Source: Acheta domesticus
Lineage: Eukaryota; Arthropoda; Insecta; Orthoptera; Gryllidae
Length of the DNA: 64,000 bases
Assembly: GCA_031308135.1 (NCBI GenBank)
Contig: JAHLJT010000631.1
Coordinates: forward strand, 215,707,773-215,771,772
Direction: 5' to 3'
Positions 11,593 to 24,899 of the stretch are shown here, in pieces. Position 1 is the stretch's first letter, and every line of letters begins with the position of its first letter. The position numbers were made by a program, and so were the translations under genes. The notes below the pieces were generated by a model that did no database searches, was not told the DNA's origin, and saw only the letters and a list, made by a program, of their open reading frames with translations.

Positions 11593-13250
11593 CAATTTCC
11601 CTTGAATGTATATACATGTATAGTCTTAGTGTCAATACACGAACATAAAATGATATTGTAAGTAACCATCATGTTTTTATTTCCATCAAAGGTTAACAGT
11701 TTTGTTCCCTGCTCAACATTCATTTCAGCAAGCACACCGTTCAGAATTAAAATTTCATCTTGGCATCACAGAACACATTCAGGCTTTCAATGTTATACCA
11801 TAGTGCATTGTAGCTGAACCACCACAGCTGCTCTTATTACATTGTGCATCCTATTACATTTGAACACTATTTTATGTAAAGAGCTATTTAAAAGGCAGTG
11901 GAACAAAAAAATATGGAAGTTTTACTCCAAATGACACACTACTAATGCATTTTTAACATATTTCCAACATATTTCAAGAGTACATGTTATATAGTCCAGT
12001 TCCATGTAATAGGTTACACACTGCCATAAATTGTAAAATTGTTGTTCTTACATGTATGAGAACTTCAATAAAAATTTAACAATGAAAACTACTTGTAACC
12101 TAATAACACTGATCTTGAAATATGCTCTTGAAATTCACAATTTCAAAGGAAATTATGTTCTTAACAGATCATAAATGTTAAATGCCAGCCCAAATGTTAA
12201 TTCAATACTTGCATCAGTTTAATTGCAGCAAGGTACTACAATAAATGAACACCTATGGGGTTGGGGGTCTTGAGAAACGGGCAAGGCACAATCCTCTATC
12301 GACAAACAAGCCCTGATAACCAGAACCCTGCAATAAAGTTGCCTTTTTTCTTTGAATGCAACAAGTTTCTATTTTAGATTCAATACATGTATAGATCAAT
12401 TTGCAAACTATAAGCTACCTGTACATAAAAGCCAACTATTCATGTAGTTATGAAAATTTCTGTTTCCTTCATGTATCCTTGCACATTTAACTTTCCACAA
12501 GTTATCTTGACATCAAACCTAATTCGAAAAGAAATGTATGATTCACATCAATGACATGTTCAAAAGAATCTAGTTTACTTTCACATACACATTGAACAAA
12601 AAAAAAAATTAGAGAAAAAAAGAAAATGAAAATGAGAGTATTTCAGGCCTTCTCTGAAAATATTGAGGTTAAAGGTTTGAAACACAAATGCATCGTCCAT
12701 TCAGGAGTTTACTTCTACGTATTAAGGTCTACATATGCGTGAACAGTAGTACAAAAGAAAGGAAGAGGAAAAATTATAAAAAACTCAGTACAGAATTATC
12801 CTGCAAATGAACATACAACATTCGTGTTCCACTGCCAACTTGCTATGAAAGAAACCACTCTCAGAACAAAGTCAAGTTGTGCTAACTAAAAGTTTTTCAC
12901 AAACAAATTAATCAAGTCTACACAACCTTTGTTGAATAAAGTTGTACACTTTACATAAAACATCAAAATCTGTTCCTAAGCTAAGGTTCTCATGACAAAA
13001 TTATAACATTCTCTTTAGTTTTTCATCTGTATTATACAAACAGAATTTATACCAACTGGTGTATATTTCAACACAGGACACATTTCTTTTTGTAAGTCCA
13101 ACATAAGTATTTCTTCCCCAACCCATCTCACAGCAAAACATTTCTATTCTGAGAAGTGTCTGACATTGAAAATGGCAACCCGTCATTTCTTCTAATGGGT
13201 TTAAAATGACTTATTAACCAAAGCCACCAGAAATGAAAATATATTAAAAA
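11593..13250. other. Convergent intergenic region between MIC13 and PA2G4
   Basis: Contains the 3' untranslated region of MIC13 and the far 3' flank of PA2G4. An AATAAA lies at about 12068-12073 on the plus strand, roughly 480 bases past the MIC13 stop; none is obvious nearer. There is no coding signal on either strand. Confidence 0.5.
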
Positions 13251-13256
13251 TTTATT
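13251..13256 (-). terminator. Poly(A) signal of PA2G4
   Basis: Reads AATAAA on the minus strand, about 100 bases downstream of the PA2G4 stop codon at 13353-13355. Position and orientation fit a functional polyadenylation signal. No cleavage evidence is available. Confidence 0.6.
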
Positions 13257-13352
13257 CTCCTTTTGTCCAACAGTAGCTCTTGCGTGCTGCTTCAGTATTC
13301 AAAACATGATTGTTGAGGGCAGGACAACCTATCGGTGGAGATTGTCAAGTCG

Positions 13353-16300
13353 CTATGCCTCACCATCCACTTCCATTGCTGTCTCATTGACTACAGCACG
13401 TTCTGCCTTCTTCTTTTTCTTTTTCGCTGCCTTTGGGTTGGCTGATGTATTCAGCAATGACTGATGTATTAAAAATAATAAAAAATAAAAAGTCATTGAT
13501 AATTAATGCAAAATATAAGTAAATAAGCAATTCCAAACTAATACATAATTAAAATTACCTTCAAGTCAGGATCAGTAATTTCATGCTCTGAAGAGTACAA
13601 CTCCGGTTCAAATGGAAGTCCAGTAATGCGATGTGGGCCATTTGGCATAAGTAATACAGTAAATTTAAAATGAGCCACAATTTCACCATTCCTTTCATAA
13701 AGTACCTAAAAGAAACAAAAAAGCTGCTGTTTGTAAACTGCTAAAATGTGATTCTAACAGTTCTCTTAACTATGTTTACAGAAGAGCTTTGCTGAAGAAA
13801 TATTCTTGAACAAATTTCAATTTAACAACAGTATTCAAAATGAGAAGAACCACACTTGTATTGGTAATCCTTATTCACATTTTTAACAAAAGAGAAAACT
13901 GCAGATGTTTGGGTGAGAAAATAAGCAAAAATCACAACAGCATTTCTTTCACTGAGAGCACGCATGAGAACAAAATTATTTTGACAATGTGTTAAGAAAA
14001 ACACACTTCAAATATTTGGTGTCACTTTTTTTGCCATTCCTTGAAGCAATATACCGAAGTAAAAAAATAATAAGACAATTTTAAAATATTAAACAAATTT
14101 TAGGGCAAGGTGCATTTATTATATCTACTGTGTTCCTAATGTGAGCTGGTGTGCGAATGTAATGCTGGTAGGATATGTTTTTTTTCCCCTCCCTGAACAA
14201 ATTTTGAAGTTTTTTGAGATATCTACAGCACTTCGACCCTTGGAACTAATAATGTCATTGATTTTTAAATTAAAGCCAGCTTACTCGAGAAGTAATCAAA
14301 TCTCAGCAACAAATGATATGGTTCAATATTTCCATGTCTTGAGAAGATAAAACACAACATACAAAATACAGTAACTCAAGAAAATCAAATTACAAAATTT
14401 TATTGCAAAATATTCTGAAGTTAAAGATGTATCATTTCCAAAAAATTTTAATTTACTTTAGAAAATCAAATTTTTCCTGACATTGAGTTTTCCGGCATGT
14501 TAACAGTCCAAATGTGTTGCAATGTTCAATTGCTTAACTCTAAATATCATGTTTTGTTAAACACTGTCATAACATGTATTATAGTACTATCACTTTGGTA
14601 AACTCCTTTAAACCTCTCATAAAAGAATTAAAATATGGCATTCCCACCCTCCTATCCAAGCACAGAATGCATTCTCATTCTGAAATATTCCTTTTACATC
14701 TATTCACAGAAATCAGCAGCTGGATGTCGAGGGATTTTTATCCCATATACGTATGTATATATGGTATGTAGTTACAAGGAACGTTAGGTAATGCTGCGGA
14801 AAATAGATTTCAAGATTTCAACGGAAATACATGTTTTGGGGTCCCCTGATTCCGAAGAAGTGGCTCTTTTCAAAACCATCATCCATCCTTCTGTCTGTCA
14901 GTCTGTGAACATCCATCGCACCTAAACCATAAGTACAAAATCTTCCAAAACGGATATTCCATGGCCGAGTTTGAAAAATATTCTTCAGAATTTATGACTA
15001 CTTTACATGAAACCTTCCCAAACATTTTCAAAATTTTCTCAAAAACTACTCCAAATTTTTTCTTTAAATTTCTTGTAAACATATAGTACCATACACTTAT
15101 AAAGGTGGCATAACCGATTTTCACGGTTATCTCTGAATTTTCGAAAATTGCAAACGTTTGAATTTTTTTTCGGCATCTACCTACAACTACAAAATTGAAT
15201 ACAGATATTTTCCCTCAAAGTAAAATTTGTTTATACATATATCTATATACAGAAAAGAGCAATATTTGAAGAAGAGGGGGGGGGGCGCAAGATGTCAAGT
15301 ACAGTTTCTCAAGAACTCAACAGTTTTCTGTGAAACTAGCTCGAAATTCTGGATTTTCAGAAACGCTCAAATGTCATTTTCTCATAAACGGCTCCTAGTT
15401 TTTTCTTCAAACTTTTTGAACAGATAGTCCTAATTGCACTCTTTAATATGACGTAAGTTCAATTTGGGGTATTTTTTGTTTTTGCAAAAAATTACACAAA
15501 TGTATTTTTTTTGAAAGATTTCACACCTTTAATTTGCACATTACATTATGCATATTACAGCAATTTGTAAACACTATTGTATTAGTAAGTTAAAGTGCTT
15601 CAAATGACTTCTAATGAAGTGTTTTGAAAACTCAAAAATTTTCTATAAAAATGAGCTTCAAATTTTGCATTTTTGGGAGTGCTTAAACGCTATTTTCTCA
15701 AAAACGGTTCCAAATTTTCAAAGAAAATAGCCATTTAGGACAAGGTTTTAGTGTTCTTTAATATTTTAAAATTAATATATCCATTCTTCCATTAGGAAAC
15801 TGAAAAATTAAGAAAATGTCAAAAGAACAGCGATTGGGCTGCGATAGATGGAAGCTGGCACGAGTACGTGGCAATTCCGAATAGCTTGCCCAGACCCAAG
15901 GAAATAGAAAACTAATACGGGAGAGTCTGTATCATTCTGTAGCACCACTAGATCTCTTTGTGACAAGTTGCACTGATGGATTGGCAAGTAAGAGGCACAC
16001 TCATGTACCTACTACCGGAAGGACACACCGAGCCCTTCCTTTCACCTGTGATGGAATGCTACCACACCCACCTAATAAGGTTCAGCACTGAAGAGGTAAA
16101 ATACCATCATGAGTGAAAAAACATTGCTTCTATTATATTGTACTTGCACATCTTACTCTGTTTATTCATCTAAACAGTGGACTGGGTAACCTGATAGAAA
16201 GTTTGTTCCTGTCAAAATTCCCAATATTTAAAATGTGTTATCTATCTATCTATATATATAAATATGAAATGAATTTCAAGGGGAATAAACATTCAAATTA

Positions 16301-19300
16301 AACAATTTCCGATGTCAGAAACTGCTTCCAGTCAAGGCAATATGCACATTGAATTTGTCTTCATAAACACACCCAATAGCCTTTGGAACCAGTTGTCAGA
16401 ACATTTTGTCCTTCAGTTTTGGACTTTAAAACCACCAAGAATGTGTGCACAATTAGGTGGATAAGATTTTACTATGAACATGAAAGATTCCTCACCAACA
16501 AATTACTAAGAAATGGTCCACAATTTGAAAACTTGATTCATATTTTATTGTGCCAAGCTTTATGGTTGTACTGAGTGTCTAAGAAATGCAATATCTCAAC
16601 ACCAAGTGCAATTGACTGATTGGACTGGTATACAGCATGGTCTTTGATCCCTTCTATATTCTTTCATAGCCAATTTAACATTACCCACCTCTTCACAACA
16701 ATTAATGAAAAGCGTAAGAACTACTCTTCCAATGAACACTAAGTCACTACAGATTTAAAGAAATTTGTTTTCCCTACTGAACAGAAAGTTGTGGGCAAAC
16801 AAATTGTGACAAATGAAATGCACATACAGTAAAACCCCACTATAAGAGACCCCGTTATAAGAGAATCCCGCTTATAGGAGACAAAATTCACGGTCCCGAG
16901 GTCAGTTGTATATAGACAATGCATTAATTTCCCGCTTTTAAGAGACCTCGTTATAAGAGATTCCCGCGTATAGTGGGCAAGATTTTATTCCCCGCCATGC
17001 GTTTCTTCTCACTTGTAAGGGACGAAGCGTGGAATTTTCCTCCAGGTGACTCAGAAATTTCCTCAGCGTGGTAAGGGTTGGGACACGTGCTTAAAATAGG
17101 CTGGAGCAAGGGTTCGCAATACCAGTGCCACCTGTGGAGGGGGGGAGGTGTGCGAAGTTCTTGTGAAGAAAGCTCATTCAGTAAGCTTCGTGTCTTTTGG
17201 CAAGGAAGACGCCTATAGTGCGACTTTTGTAACCGTGCCTCTAGAAGGTATCAGTTGTTACGGTTTCATCCAATCGGAAGCTTCTGTGTCTTCTGTGACG
17301 TCACGATGGTGACTTCCAAGCTCCCGATTGGATGAAACTGTCAGCAGCTGATACCTGCCAGACCAGAGTTGAATAAATCACAGTATTTTGCTTTTAGTGT
17401 TTTGACCAGTGTTTCGAATTGTTACTTTCTTGTATACGTACATATATACGTAATATAGATAAAGTAATGTAATGCTGCAGAAAATCGACTTCGAGATTTT
17501 AAAAGAACGCATGTTTTGGGATCCTCTGATACCGAAAACGGTTTGTTTTTTTCTTTCAAAACTTCCCTTCGTCCGTCCGTGAATAACACTAGCGCCAAAA
17601 ACTATTCGTACATTTTTTTCCCAAAATGAATATTCCGCGATCAATCTGTTTCTGCTCGGAACTCTGCGGTTTTGAAAAACAAATTTTTGTGGGTACTGTA
17701 CATGAAGCCCGTGGGACATTTTCAAAATTTCCCCAAAAATAGCTCCAATTTTTTTCTTTAAATTTCTTGTAAGAATAGAGTGAAATTCACTTATAGTGGT
17801 GACATTGTTAGGATTTTCACTGTTAACTCTAAATTTTCGAAAATTGAAAAAGTTTGCAGTTTTTTCAGTGTTTTTCTATAGCTACAAAATTAAAGATAGA
17901 AATTTTTTCTAAGAATAAATTTTTTTCTCTATAATTAGGTCTTTCATTAACGTTGTGTACTAAAAAAAAAGTTTTCACATAATATCGAGTGAAGTAATAA
18001 ATATTTACAAAAACAAGATTTTCCCAAAAACAGCTCCAAATTTTTTCTTTAAACTTTTGATATGATGTTATAAAGGTACTTTATAAGACTCTTAACATCA
18101 TTTTGCTCTATTCATTTGTTTTTTCAAAAATTACACAAATGTAACTTTTTTATAACTCTCGTGTCAATATTTACATTAGAGGCTGTTTGTTCACATATGA
18201 GCACATGTGCTTTAAGTGTCATAAAGTTCACTCAATAGAAATGGTTAAATGGGCTCTGGAATCAACTAATTTATGTTTCCTCAAGTTTAAAATAAGTGTA
18301 CAAATCATACTAATCCACTAAAAATATGGTAACACCTCATTAAACAAGTCAAAAACGCATTTCCCACTTTTAAGGGTTCCCGCTTATAAGAGACAAAATT
18401 CCATTCCCCCAGGTGTCTCTTATAAAGGGGTTTTACTGTATGTATTACTGACAAAAATAACAAATCACACCAATTAACGACATGTTAAATATACAGGAAA
18501 CACATTCAAATGTCACCAGCACATCAAGTGGATTTCCAATATATTCTAGCAGATACATTTACATAGGAGAAATGAGGTATGTCATAAAGCTAAGCAGCCT
18601 TGGCTAGTGAATATTTGAATTGAACTGATGTCAAACAAATCCAATAGCTCATCGCCTCTTCGTACTCCACCTTCACTTCACGGGACACTCAGACCCCTCA
18701 GACAGGGCTTCATGGCTGGAGAGTGGATTAAAACATTAACAGTTTCTTAACTGGCTTTCCCGTTGTCAATTCTCCTTAATTAATTAATTAAAACTGAAAT
18801 TCACTGTTGTGCTTAATATGCTATGTGGACTGATTTTATAAGAAATACGGAAAATGTGTGGCCTTTTATTCAAATGTATACCAAAACCCGAAATATGGAA
18901 AATAAAAAAAGCATTTTTCAACGCTACACATAATGATGCAAATTAGTATTGATATTAACTTATGTAGAAAATATGCATTTACATAGAAATCCGTTCTCTG
19001 CCATCACACATTACCAATTTTTAGATTATATTTTGCTTGTACAAAAATATATTTTTTCATTCCAGGAACACTACTCCTGAAATTTTATCAAGAAAGGTTT
19101 TTACAGAAAATTAAATAATGCTAATTTTAATTGCATAATTAAGTCATTTCAGAATTTTTAGCTTGATGACATTATTAAATACTTGTGAAGATACTAATAG
19201 GGAGAGTATTAATAACACGTGGAGCTACAACAGCACATATTTTCTCAAATTTGTAATAAAGGTGTAATGTTATGTTGCATATTTGTAATCTACTAATTCT

Positions 19301-22300
19301 TCAGCTATCTTGTGACAGACACTCTTCTTCAAAAGAAGTACCATTGATTCAAATTTGCAATTTTGAAGTTTTCAGATTTTAATGAACATTGGACTTCAAC
19401 CATATTTAATAAGATCACATTGCTTCTTTTATGGAACAAAACTAAAAAATGATAAAAATTGGAGAGAATCGAACCCTAGCCTTGGTAACCCAGAGCCACA
19501 GCCACTCATCTACCTGGCCACTGTGTATGCTAATATTTTAAATACAAATGATTTTCAGGCTTATGAAAATTCTTAATTTAAATTCAAATTACATGGTAAC
19601 TACTATTTTGAAAAATAGTACTTGAAATTATTTTCAACTAAGGAAAAAGATTGCATTAACAAAGAAATCTCCATCTTTAACATTGAACATGTATAATAGG
19701 TTTAAAAAATTTGAAAATTTTTGCTCTAATATGCATCGGAACAAAGCCATATTATTCATCACACCTTATGCAATGGGAATTAAAGAATCTGAAGCACTTT
19801 TGAGAAAACACTGTTTTCCTGTATATATTTTTTAAAAGCTGCCTTGTTTTCAATAAAAATTTCACAAAAACTATTAGTATATTCAAAATAGTGAACAGGG
19901 TATTAAAGACCTAATTTTAACCCTCCAGCGGGCACGCTGTTGTCAATTTTATGACAATAGCAGATTTTTTTGTTTTGCTGTCAACTCATCAAAGACTTCT
20001 GCGTTTTTGGTATTCCTTGCAGGTATCGTTACTGATGCATTCCTGCAGCCACTGATTAGTTTGCATGCTATATTCAGTTTTCGTAACCCTCTATTCTGGA
20101 TAAGTGCATAGTGATGTAAGCTTTACGCTGCGTGCCAGCAGTTGTGCTAAAATACTGAATAATAATTTGACCTAATCGAAATTTTCTGTAAAATGTCTAG
20201 ATAAAGAACTCATGTGAAGAATATTCTTTAAGAACTGTCCAATTGGAGAAAGATCATGAATTGGATAATGACAGTGACAGTAAACAAATGTTGAAAATAT
20301 AGACCAATTTGTAATAATTTTGGACTAAAGCTCATTTATTTAAACATAACTGATTTATTTTCAAGGAGAGAAAATTCCCTGCCTGACCAACGATTACAAT
20401 TGCAAACAAATTACCATTACATAATAAAACAATAAAAAATCATGTTGCACCTACAAAAATCCTTAACTTACCTGAAACGGCTCGATTAGTTTGTGATTAA
20501 CACATTCTACTACTCCCATTCGAGCCTTTGTTACATCCTCAAATCCACGTAAATTGAAAGGCATTGAACCATGTTTATGTGTCACTTCACTATAAAAAGC
20601 TCTGGATGCTTTCAATTTCAACTGGTACGTCTCATCGGTCTTCTTGTAAATAGTGACACGAGTATCTATTTCCCGGCCCTACAAAAATTACAAGCAGTCA
20701 TTAAGAAATAATTCTAATACAATATTGCAACATACTCATTATAATACTTACTACACCTTCACCAGTACTGATCAGAACATCCATGGCATAAACTTCATGA
20801 GTTGCAAACTCAAATTTTTCGTGTTCTTTCTTCTGTGCATCAGTTGGATTCTGAATAATAGTTTTTTCACCATCGATTTTGAACTGCTTTAATTGATGTG
20901 AAAGCATACCTTCAATGGGTTTACACTTGAAACTCTCAGCAACTTTTTGTACTGCATCGGTGATCGTGTAAGTCTGAAATTACATAATGAGAATTATTGG
21001 AAAAAGAAAAAAATTATAAAATCATACACAGAGTAAATGTGAATAAGCTGATATCTAATTTTAAACATATTCTGAGAATCTTGCACTAACAGACATTTTT
21101 TAGAAAAATCAAAAAATTGGTGTCACTTGTTTCATTTACTTTTCTATCTCAAAATCAACATCTTTTCTCATTTTTTCATCACATGTTCCCTCCAAGTCAT
21201 TGCCAGCAACAACATCAGGATTACTGTTCACAAGAACCCCAATAATGAATAACCACTTGACAGTCTAACAAACTGAACCAACTATCAAATTTCAATGATT
21301 TTGAGGAACGTTCTACAAGAATCTTATAAACCATCTTTTGGCCCCCTCTGCTGATAATTATTTAGAAGGGTGTAGAGAGGCTAAGCCTTTACAGCTCTCA
21401 AGAATCAATGTTTGTGTAGTCAATTGTTGAGAAACAAACAAGGGATTTTAGGTGAAAAAAGAAAACGATAAAAGAGAGAGAGAGAGAGAGAAAGATCTAT
21501 ATCACACATTCAATCTGCCTGCAGTACATTTTACATCAAGGCTGAGTCAGGAGACATGCAAGTTGACTCCTACATCTTATGAACGTTCTGAGATTGTAAG
21601 AACTCCTCTCCGAAACACCTACACAATTATCACCTTGATATGTCACACTTACATAAAATAACTTAGCTTGTGTGTTGCCATTTGTGCTAACCCACAAAAT
21701 TACATAATTTGTGCAGTTCGATCTCAACCTTATTAAAAGGTTTTATGGAAAGGGGTAGAAAGCAAAATTTCTTATAAAAATTGTTTGCATGATTCCTATA
21801 CAACAAACAATGTAACACTCTTGTACCAGCTAATAGCTTCAGATCTGCTATTGATGTCAATATCATGATACTCTGGTATTTTTCAACATAGCTGAATTTG
21901 GAAACAAGATGATTGGAATGTATTAATTTATATGGAACTGTCTTTTAATATACTAGTAGTTAATTACACAAGTGTATTGTTCTTTTAAGAAAAACACAAG
22001 GTTTTACACACAGTAGGCTTAAATGTTCAAAGAAAAAGCCAAAGTAATCCCAGGCTTTCCGTTTTTCCAAAACTTAAAAGCCCACATGTGCTTGTGATGC
22101 TTCTCAACATCTGATAGAAAATCACACTAGCTTAAAACCAGAGTATAATTGTTAACAACAGATCAAATAGAGTCTACTTCAGATCATGCAAAAAATATTC
22201 AATTTAAAAAATATATGAACACACATATACGTAGTCTATCACAAATACAATTAACTAGTTTCAATAACATATTAACAAATATTTACTTCAAATTTTCCCC

Positions 22301-24854
22301 TATTCCTCTCTATGCACAAATATCTATGAACCTAAATGAGTATTCTTGGGCTTTTAAAACATGCTTTACTTGAAACACACTATTTCTTACAAGGTTTCCT
22401 TTAAAAATGAGTGTAGTCAGCTTTATCTCTTTATAAATATAAAACATCAGTTAAAAATATTTGGATTGTCTTTCATTTTATATTTGGTAAATAATTATGA
22501 GGCTACTTTCTTCATCAGTCTCCATTAAAAGAAGAAATCTCATACTGTCTTACAAAAGAATTCAAGAGTTTGAAAACGTACAATAAATTAGAAATATGTA
22601 GACATAGCTTCAGGAGTTGTTTGATACAAGCTCCCCTTGAATTTTAAATATTCGATAGATTGTGTGAGATTGATTTGAATACAGAAATGTAAACAGTTGG
22701 GAAACAACTTCAAGTTAACAGAAATGAAAGTTTTAAAGCAATGACAATAAGAAGGAAGATGGGAAAATCACTGACACAAAAATACTGATCTCTGCTGCTG
22801 TTCTCCTTGTTTAATGGCTTATACGCAATACGCAACTACAATGAAATTCCACTTTGGCAACTTCTCTGAAATGGACAAGTTTTCCTGAAACTAGAGAATA
22901 TGCACACAGTTTCATTCTGGACACATTTCTAAATACATTTTCCATTAAATAAAATTCAAAGAGATTGCACCAAAATAAATCATTCATGGGGAAAATATAT
23001 CATTCATTTTTCTTCAGATAATTATTTTTCAGGAAACACTGACTGAATATAATTAACATTATTCTGAGTTTTGTAAATTGAAAGGGAAGACATTAAATAA
23101 GCTCAGGTTGTTCAAATAAATTTGTTAATGAATTTTTGAAACTGACCAAAAAAGAACTACTGGATCAATACAAATTATTTCTATTCATATCTTTTCACTG
23201 TAAGTGTCAAGTAAGAAATGATCAACTCTATTACAAAAAGGTTTGCTAAACAGGAAAACACTCAGGAAATAGATAAGGCCTACAAGAAAAAATATTTAAA
23301 TGGTACTTTCTAAACAAACAAGTAATGCCTTTGCTTGTCATGCTAATGACATTAAGCCCCAATCACGTGTTGAGCAATTCAAAGCTCATATGGATGTGTA
23401 CAAAATAATTTTAATGTGATAACATACCTCATTTCCTGGCTTCAATAAACGAAGGGCAGCTTCTGAAGCAAAATGTGCTGCTAATACAGCATCTGCTCTT
23501 CGTCCTTTAACACGATTTTCACTTGATGCTCCAATTACAACAGTGTGTGCCACAACAGCTATGAATCCATCAATGTGAGCGCCCAGATCACTAAATTAAA
23601 AGATCAACAAAAAATGTTAATTTAATTTCCAACTAGTATCGTATTTTGTCATTTTCATACAATAGTACTCACACTTTCACTACATCTTCGTCTTTTAGGG
23701 TATAATCTGGCTCGCTCGCAATAGGTGAGAAGTGACAGATACAATTGTTTACTGATACACTTGTCGGAAAAGCGATGCCTGTCATAAAAAAAAAAACATC
23801 TTGAAATATAAAAGCTCTGAAGTAAGAGTAATCATTATACTCAAAAACAAATTATTGATGTGAAGAAAAATTTCACTCATTCATTGACTTATTTATGCCA
23901 ATGTACTTCACAAAACAAATGAAGGATTCCACAGAAAAAACAAACATGCATATGTAATCAAACTGGGATAATTTTTATTTTTATCTGTTAAAAAAAAAAG
24001 TATAATATGATACAACAATATTTCATAACACATCAATGAAGTCAGCTGGTCTCTTTTTAATTCTACAAAATAAAAAGTCTTCTATTTTTATAGATGATAA
24101 ATTATTCATCACAGTCTCAGAAAGCACTTTCAGTATTTTTTAAGTCTAATAAGACAACACATCTTTTACCAAAAAAAACAAATGATGTCAACCTGATTTA
24201 AATGTTTTACGATAGTCTCGTCTACTATTAAGCCAATAAACACACTAAACTTTCATACCGGCAGATGTAAGTAGCATATTATTCCTTTACCTTTCTTTAG
24301 CTCTTTCTCTTTCTTGAAAACTTTGCTAGTTTCTTCAGTCAATAGTGAATCCCCAAATTCACAGATCTCACGTACAGACGCGCCAGCAACACATTTATCT
24401 ATAACTTGCTTTAAAACACCTGTAAATCAGCCGAAACAACGCTGTTAGTGAAGACTTGGAAGAGAGACACCTGACACGCACCTCTCTTTATCCCTTAAAA
24501 TTCCTACATAAAGTAGTTGAAATTGAGAGAAAGGGTGGTTATTTATTTCAAGTCAAAAGTATCTAGACTCAGATTTAAATCTAGGAGAGGATGCGTCTAC
24601 CATAGATTTGAACCATCATGCGGTATGCCCACATGGCACACCACTTTCAGAGCAAAGGCATTCCATATGGGGGACCACAACAAAGGGCATTATAGCCGCC
24701 ATGCTTTCTTCCTTCAAGTTAAGTTTCATAATTTCTGTTATAACATTAAAGTTTTTAGTCATGACTTACGATTTACTATGTCGCCAGCCATTTTATACTT
24801 GGTAACAACCAAATCTTCCGCAATAGTTTTCTCAGCATCTTCACGGTCCGCCAT
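13353..24854 (-). CDS. PA2G4: Proliferation-associated protein 2G4 (EBP1 homologue)
   Basis: Eight exons: 24770-24854, 24291-24419, 23673-23778, 23428-23590, 20752-20973, 20472-20678, 13559-13705 and 13353-13460. All junctions are GT..AG and in phase, giving 388 residues (human about 394). PA2G4 is a methionine-aminopeptidase-fold protein without peptidase activity that binds ribosomes and structured RNA and affects growth, translation and nucleolar rRNA processing. The N-terminus contains the family's [17 protein letters not shown]. Middle blocks include [38 protein letters not shown] and [12 protein letters not shown]. The C-terminal part has [17 protein letters not shown] and a lysine tract ([11 protein letters not shown]), as expected for RNA and nucleolar binding. 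Introns range from 73 bp to 6.77 kb; the longest holds nested transposons. The start ATG is the first in the exon. A CACGTG box lies 24 bases upstream. Confidence 0.96.
14739..15952 (+). repeat. Palindrome-ended repeat family, copy c
   Basis: Degenerate palindromic head (TCCCATATACGTATGTATAT), then GTTAGGTAATGCTGCGG, a short CTGTCTGTCAGTCTGTGAAC microsatellite near 14890-14909, internal modules, and the tail ending CATTCTGTAGCACCACTAG at about 15933-15951. It lies inside PA2G4 intron 6. A G-run (nine Gs) occurs near 15278-15286. Confidence 0.7.
17247..17355. repeat. Inverted repeat, ~40 bp arms
   Basis: GGTATCAGTTGTTACGG.. and GTTTCATCCAATCGG at 17247-17277 are mirrored by CCGATTGGATGAAAC and CAGCTGATACC ending at 17355. 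The arms differ at a few sites and enclose a loop around TGACGTCA. It lies inside the pogo-like element and may be a small MITE or part of that element's own structure. Confidence 0.6.
17426..18160 (+). repeat. Palindrome-ended repeat family, copy d (truncated)
   Basis: Head CTTTCTTGTATACGTACATA, then AAAGTAATGTAATGCTGCAG, a short CGTCCGTCCGTGAATAACAC microsatellite near 17569 and part of the internal modules. The family tail is missing. It is nested inside the pogo-like element, so it inserted later or was captured with it. Confidence 0.6.
19461..19525 (-). repeat. tRNA-derived SINE or tRNA pseudogene fragment
   Basis: On the minus strand there is an A-box-like TAGATGAGTGGC (complement of 19501-19512), then about 24 bases on a B box GGTTCGATTC (complement of 19467-19476), followed by a T-rich tail. 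This is the internal RNA polymerase III promoter layout of tRNAs and tRNA-derived SINEs. I could not fold a full cloverleaf, so a functional tRNA is unlikely. Confidence 0.55.
19921..20330 (+). mobile_element. piggyBac-like fragment, second copy
   Basis: Begins directly after TTAA (19917-19920) with CCCTCCAGCGGGCACGCTG, nearly the terminal repeat of the element at 40847-41470, and continues as its inverted homologue. Shared blocks include the sequence around CTTCTGCGTTTTTGGTATTC (near 19997) and a decayed start of the same transposase (ATGTCTAGATAAAGAACTCA near 20193). The far inverted repeat is not evident, and the frame has stops. Right boundary approximate. Confidence 0.7.
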
Positions 24855-24877
24855 GGCTGCTTCCTGTAGCTTGCGAG

Positions 24878-24887
24878 GTCACGTGAC
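24878..24887. promoter_or_regulatory. Palindromic E-box upstream of PA2G4
   Basis: GTCACGTGAC, a perfect 10 bp palindrome with a CACGTG core, lies 24 bases upstream of the PA2G4 start codon and overlaps a CRE-like TGACGTAA. CACGTG is bound by bHLH-zip factors such as Myc/Max, USF and TFE. A site this close to the ATG may lie in the 5' untranslated region or core promoter. Regulation by these factors is inference. Confidence 0.5.
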
Positions 24888-24899
24888 GTAAAAGCGGGA

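Larger units (their letters stand above)
16827..18438. mobile_element. pogo/Tigger-like non-autonomous element, 1.6 kb
   Basis: The left end is CAGTAAAACCCCACTATAAG and the right end read inwards is CAGTAAAACCCCTTTATAAG, an inverted repeat with few mismatches. It is flanked by TA on both sides (16825-16826 and 18439-18440). CAGT ends with a TA duplication are typical of pogo-group Tc1/mariner elements. The motif CCCGCTTATAAGAGACAAAAT-like sequence also recurs subterminally. There is no transposase frame. A partial palindrome-ended repeat is nested inside. Confidence 0.75.
13706..20471 (-). other. PA2G4 intron 6, transposon-rich
   Basis: A 6.77 kb intron holding a copy of the palindrome-ended repeat (14739-15952), a pogo-like element (16827-18438), a tRNA-derived SINE fragment (19461-19525) and a piggyBac-like fragment (from 19921). 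The remaining 13706-14738, 15953-16826 and 18439-19460 show no gene; a short TCTATCTATCTATATATATA run sits near 16241. Confidence 0.8.

Noticed and set aside
19461..19525. Functional tRNA gene
   Set aside because: A and B boxes are present but no full cloverleaf or acceptor stem pairing could be found; a SINE or pseudogene is more likely.
24517..24891. 124-residue plus-strand frame overlapping the PA2G4 start
   Set aside because: It is antisense to PA2G4 exon 1 and its flanks, where the minus-strand coding evidence is decisive.
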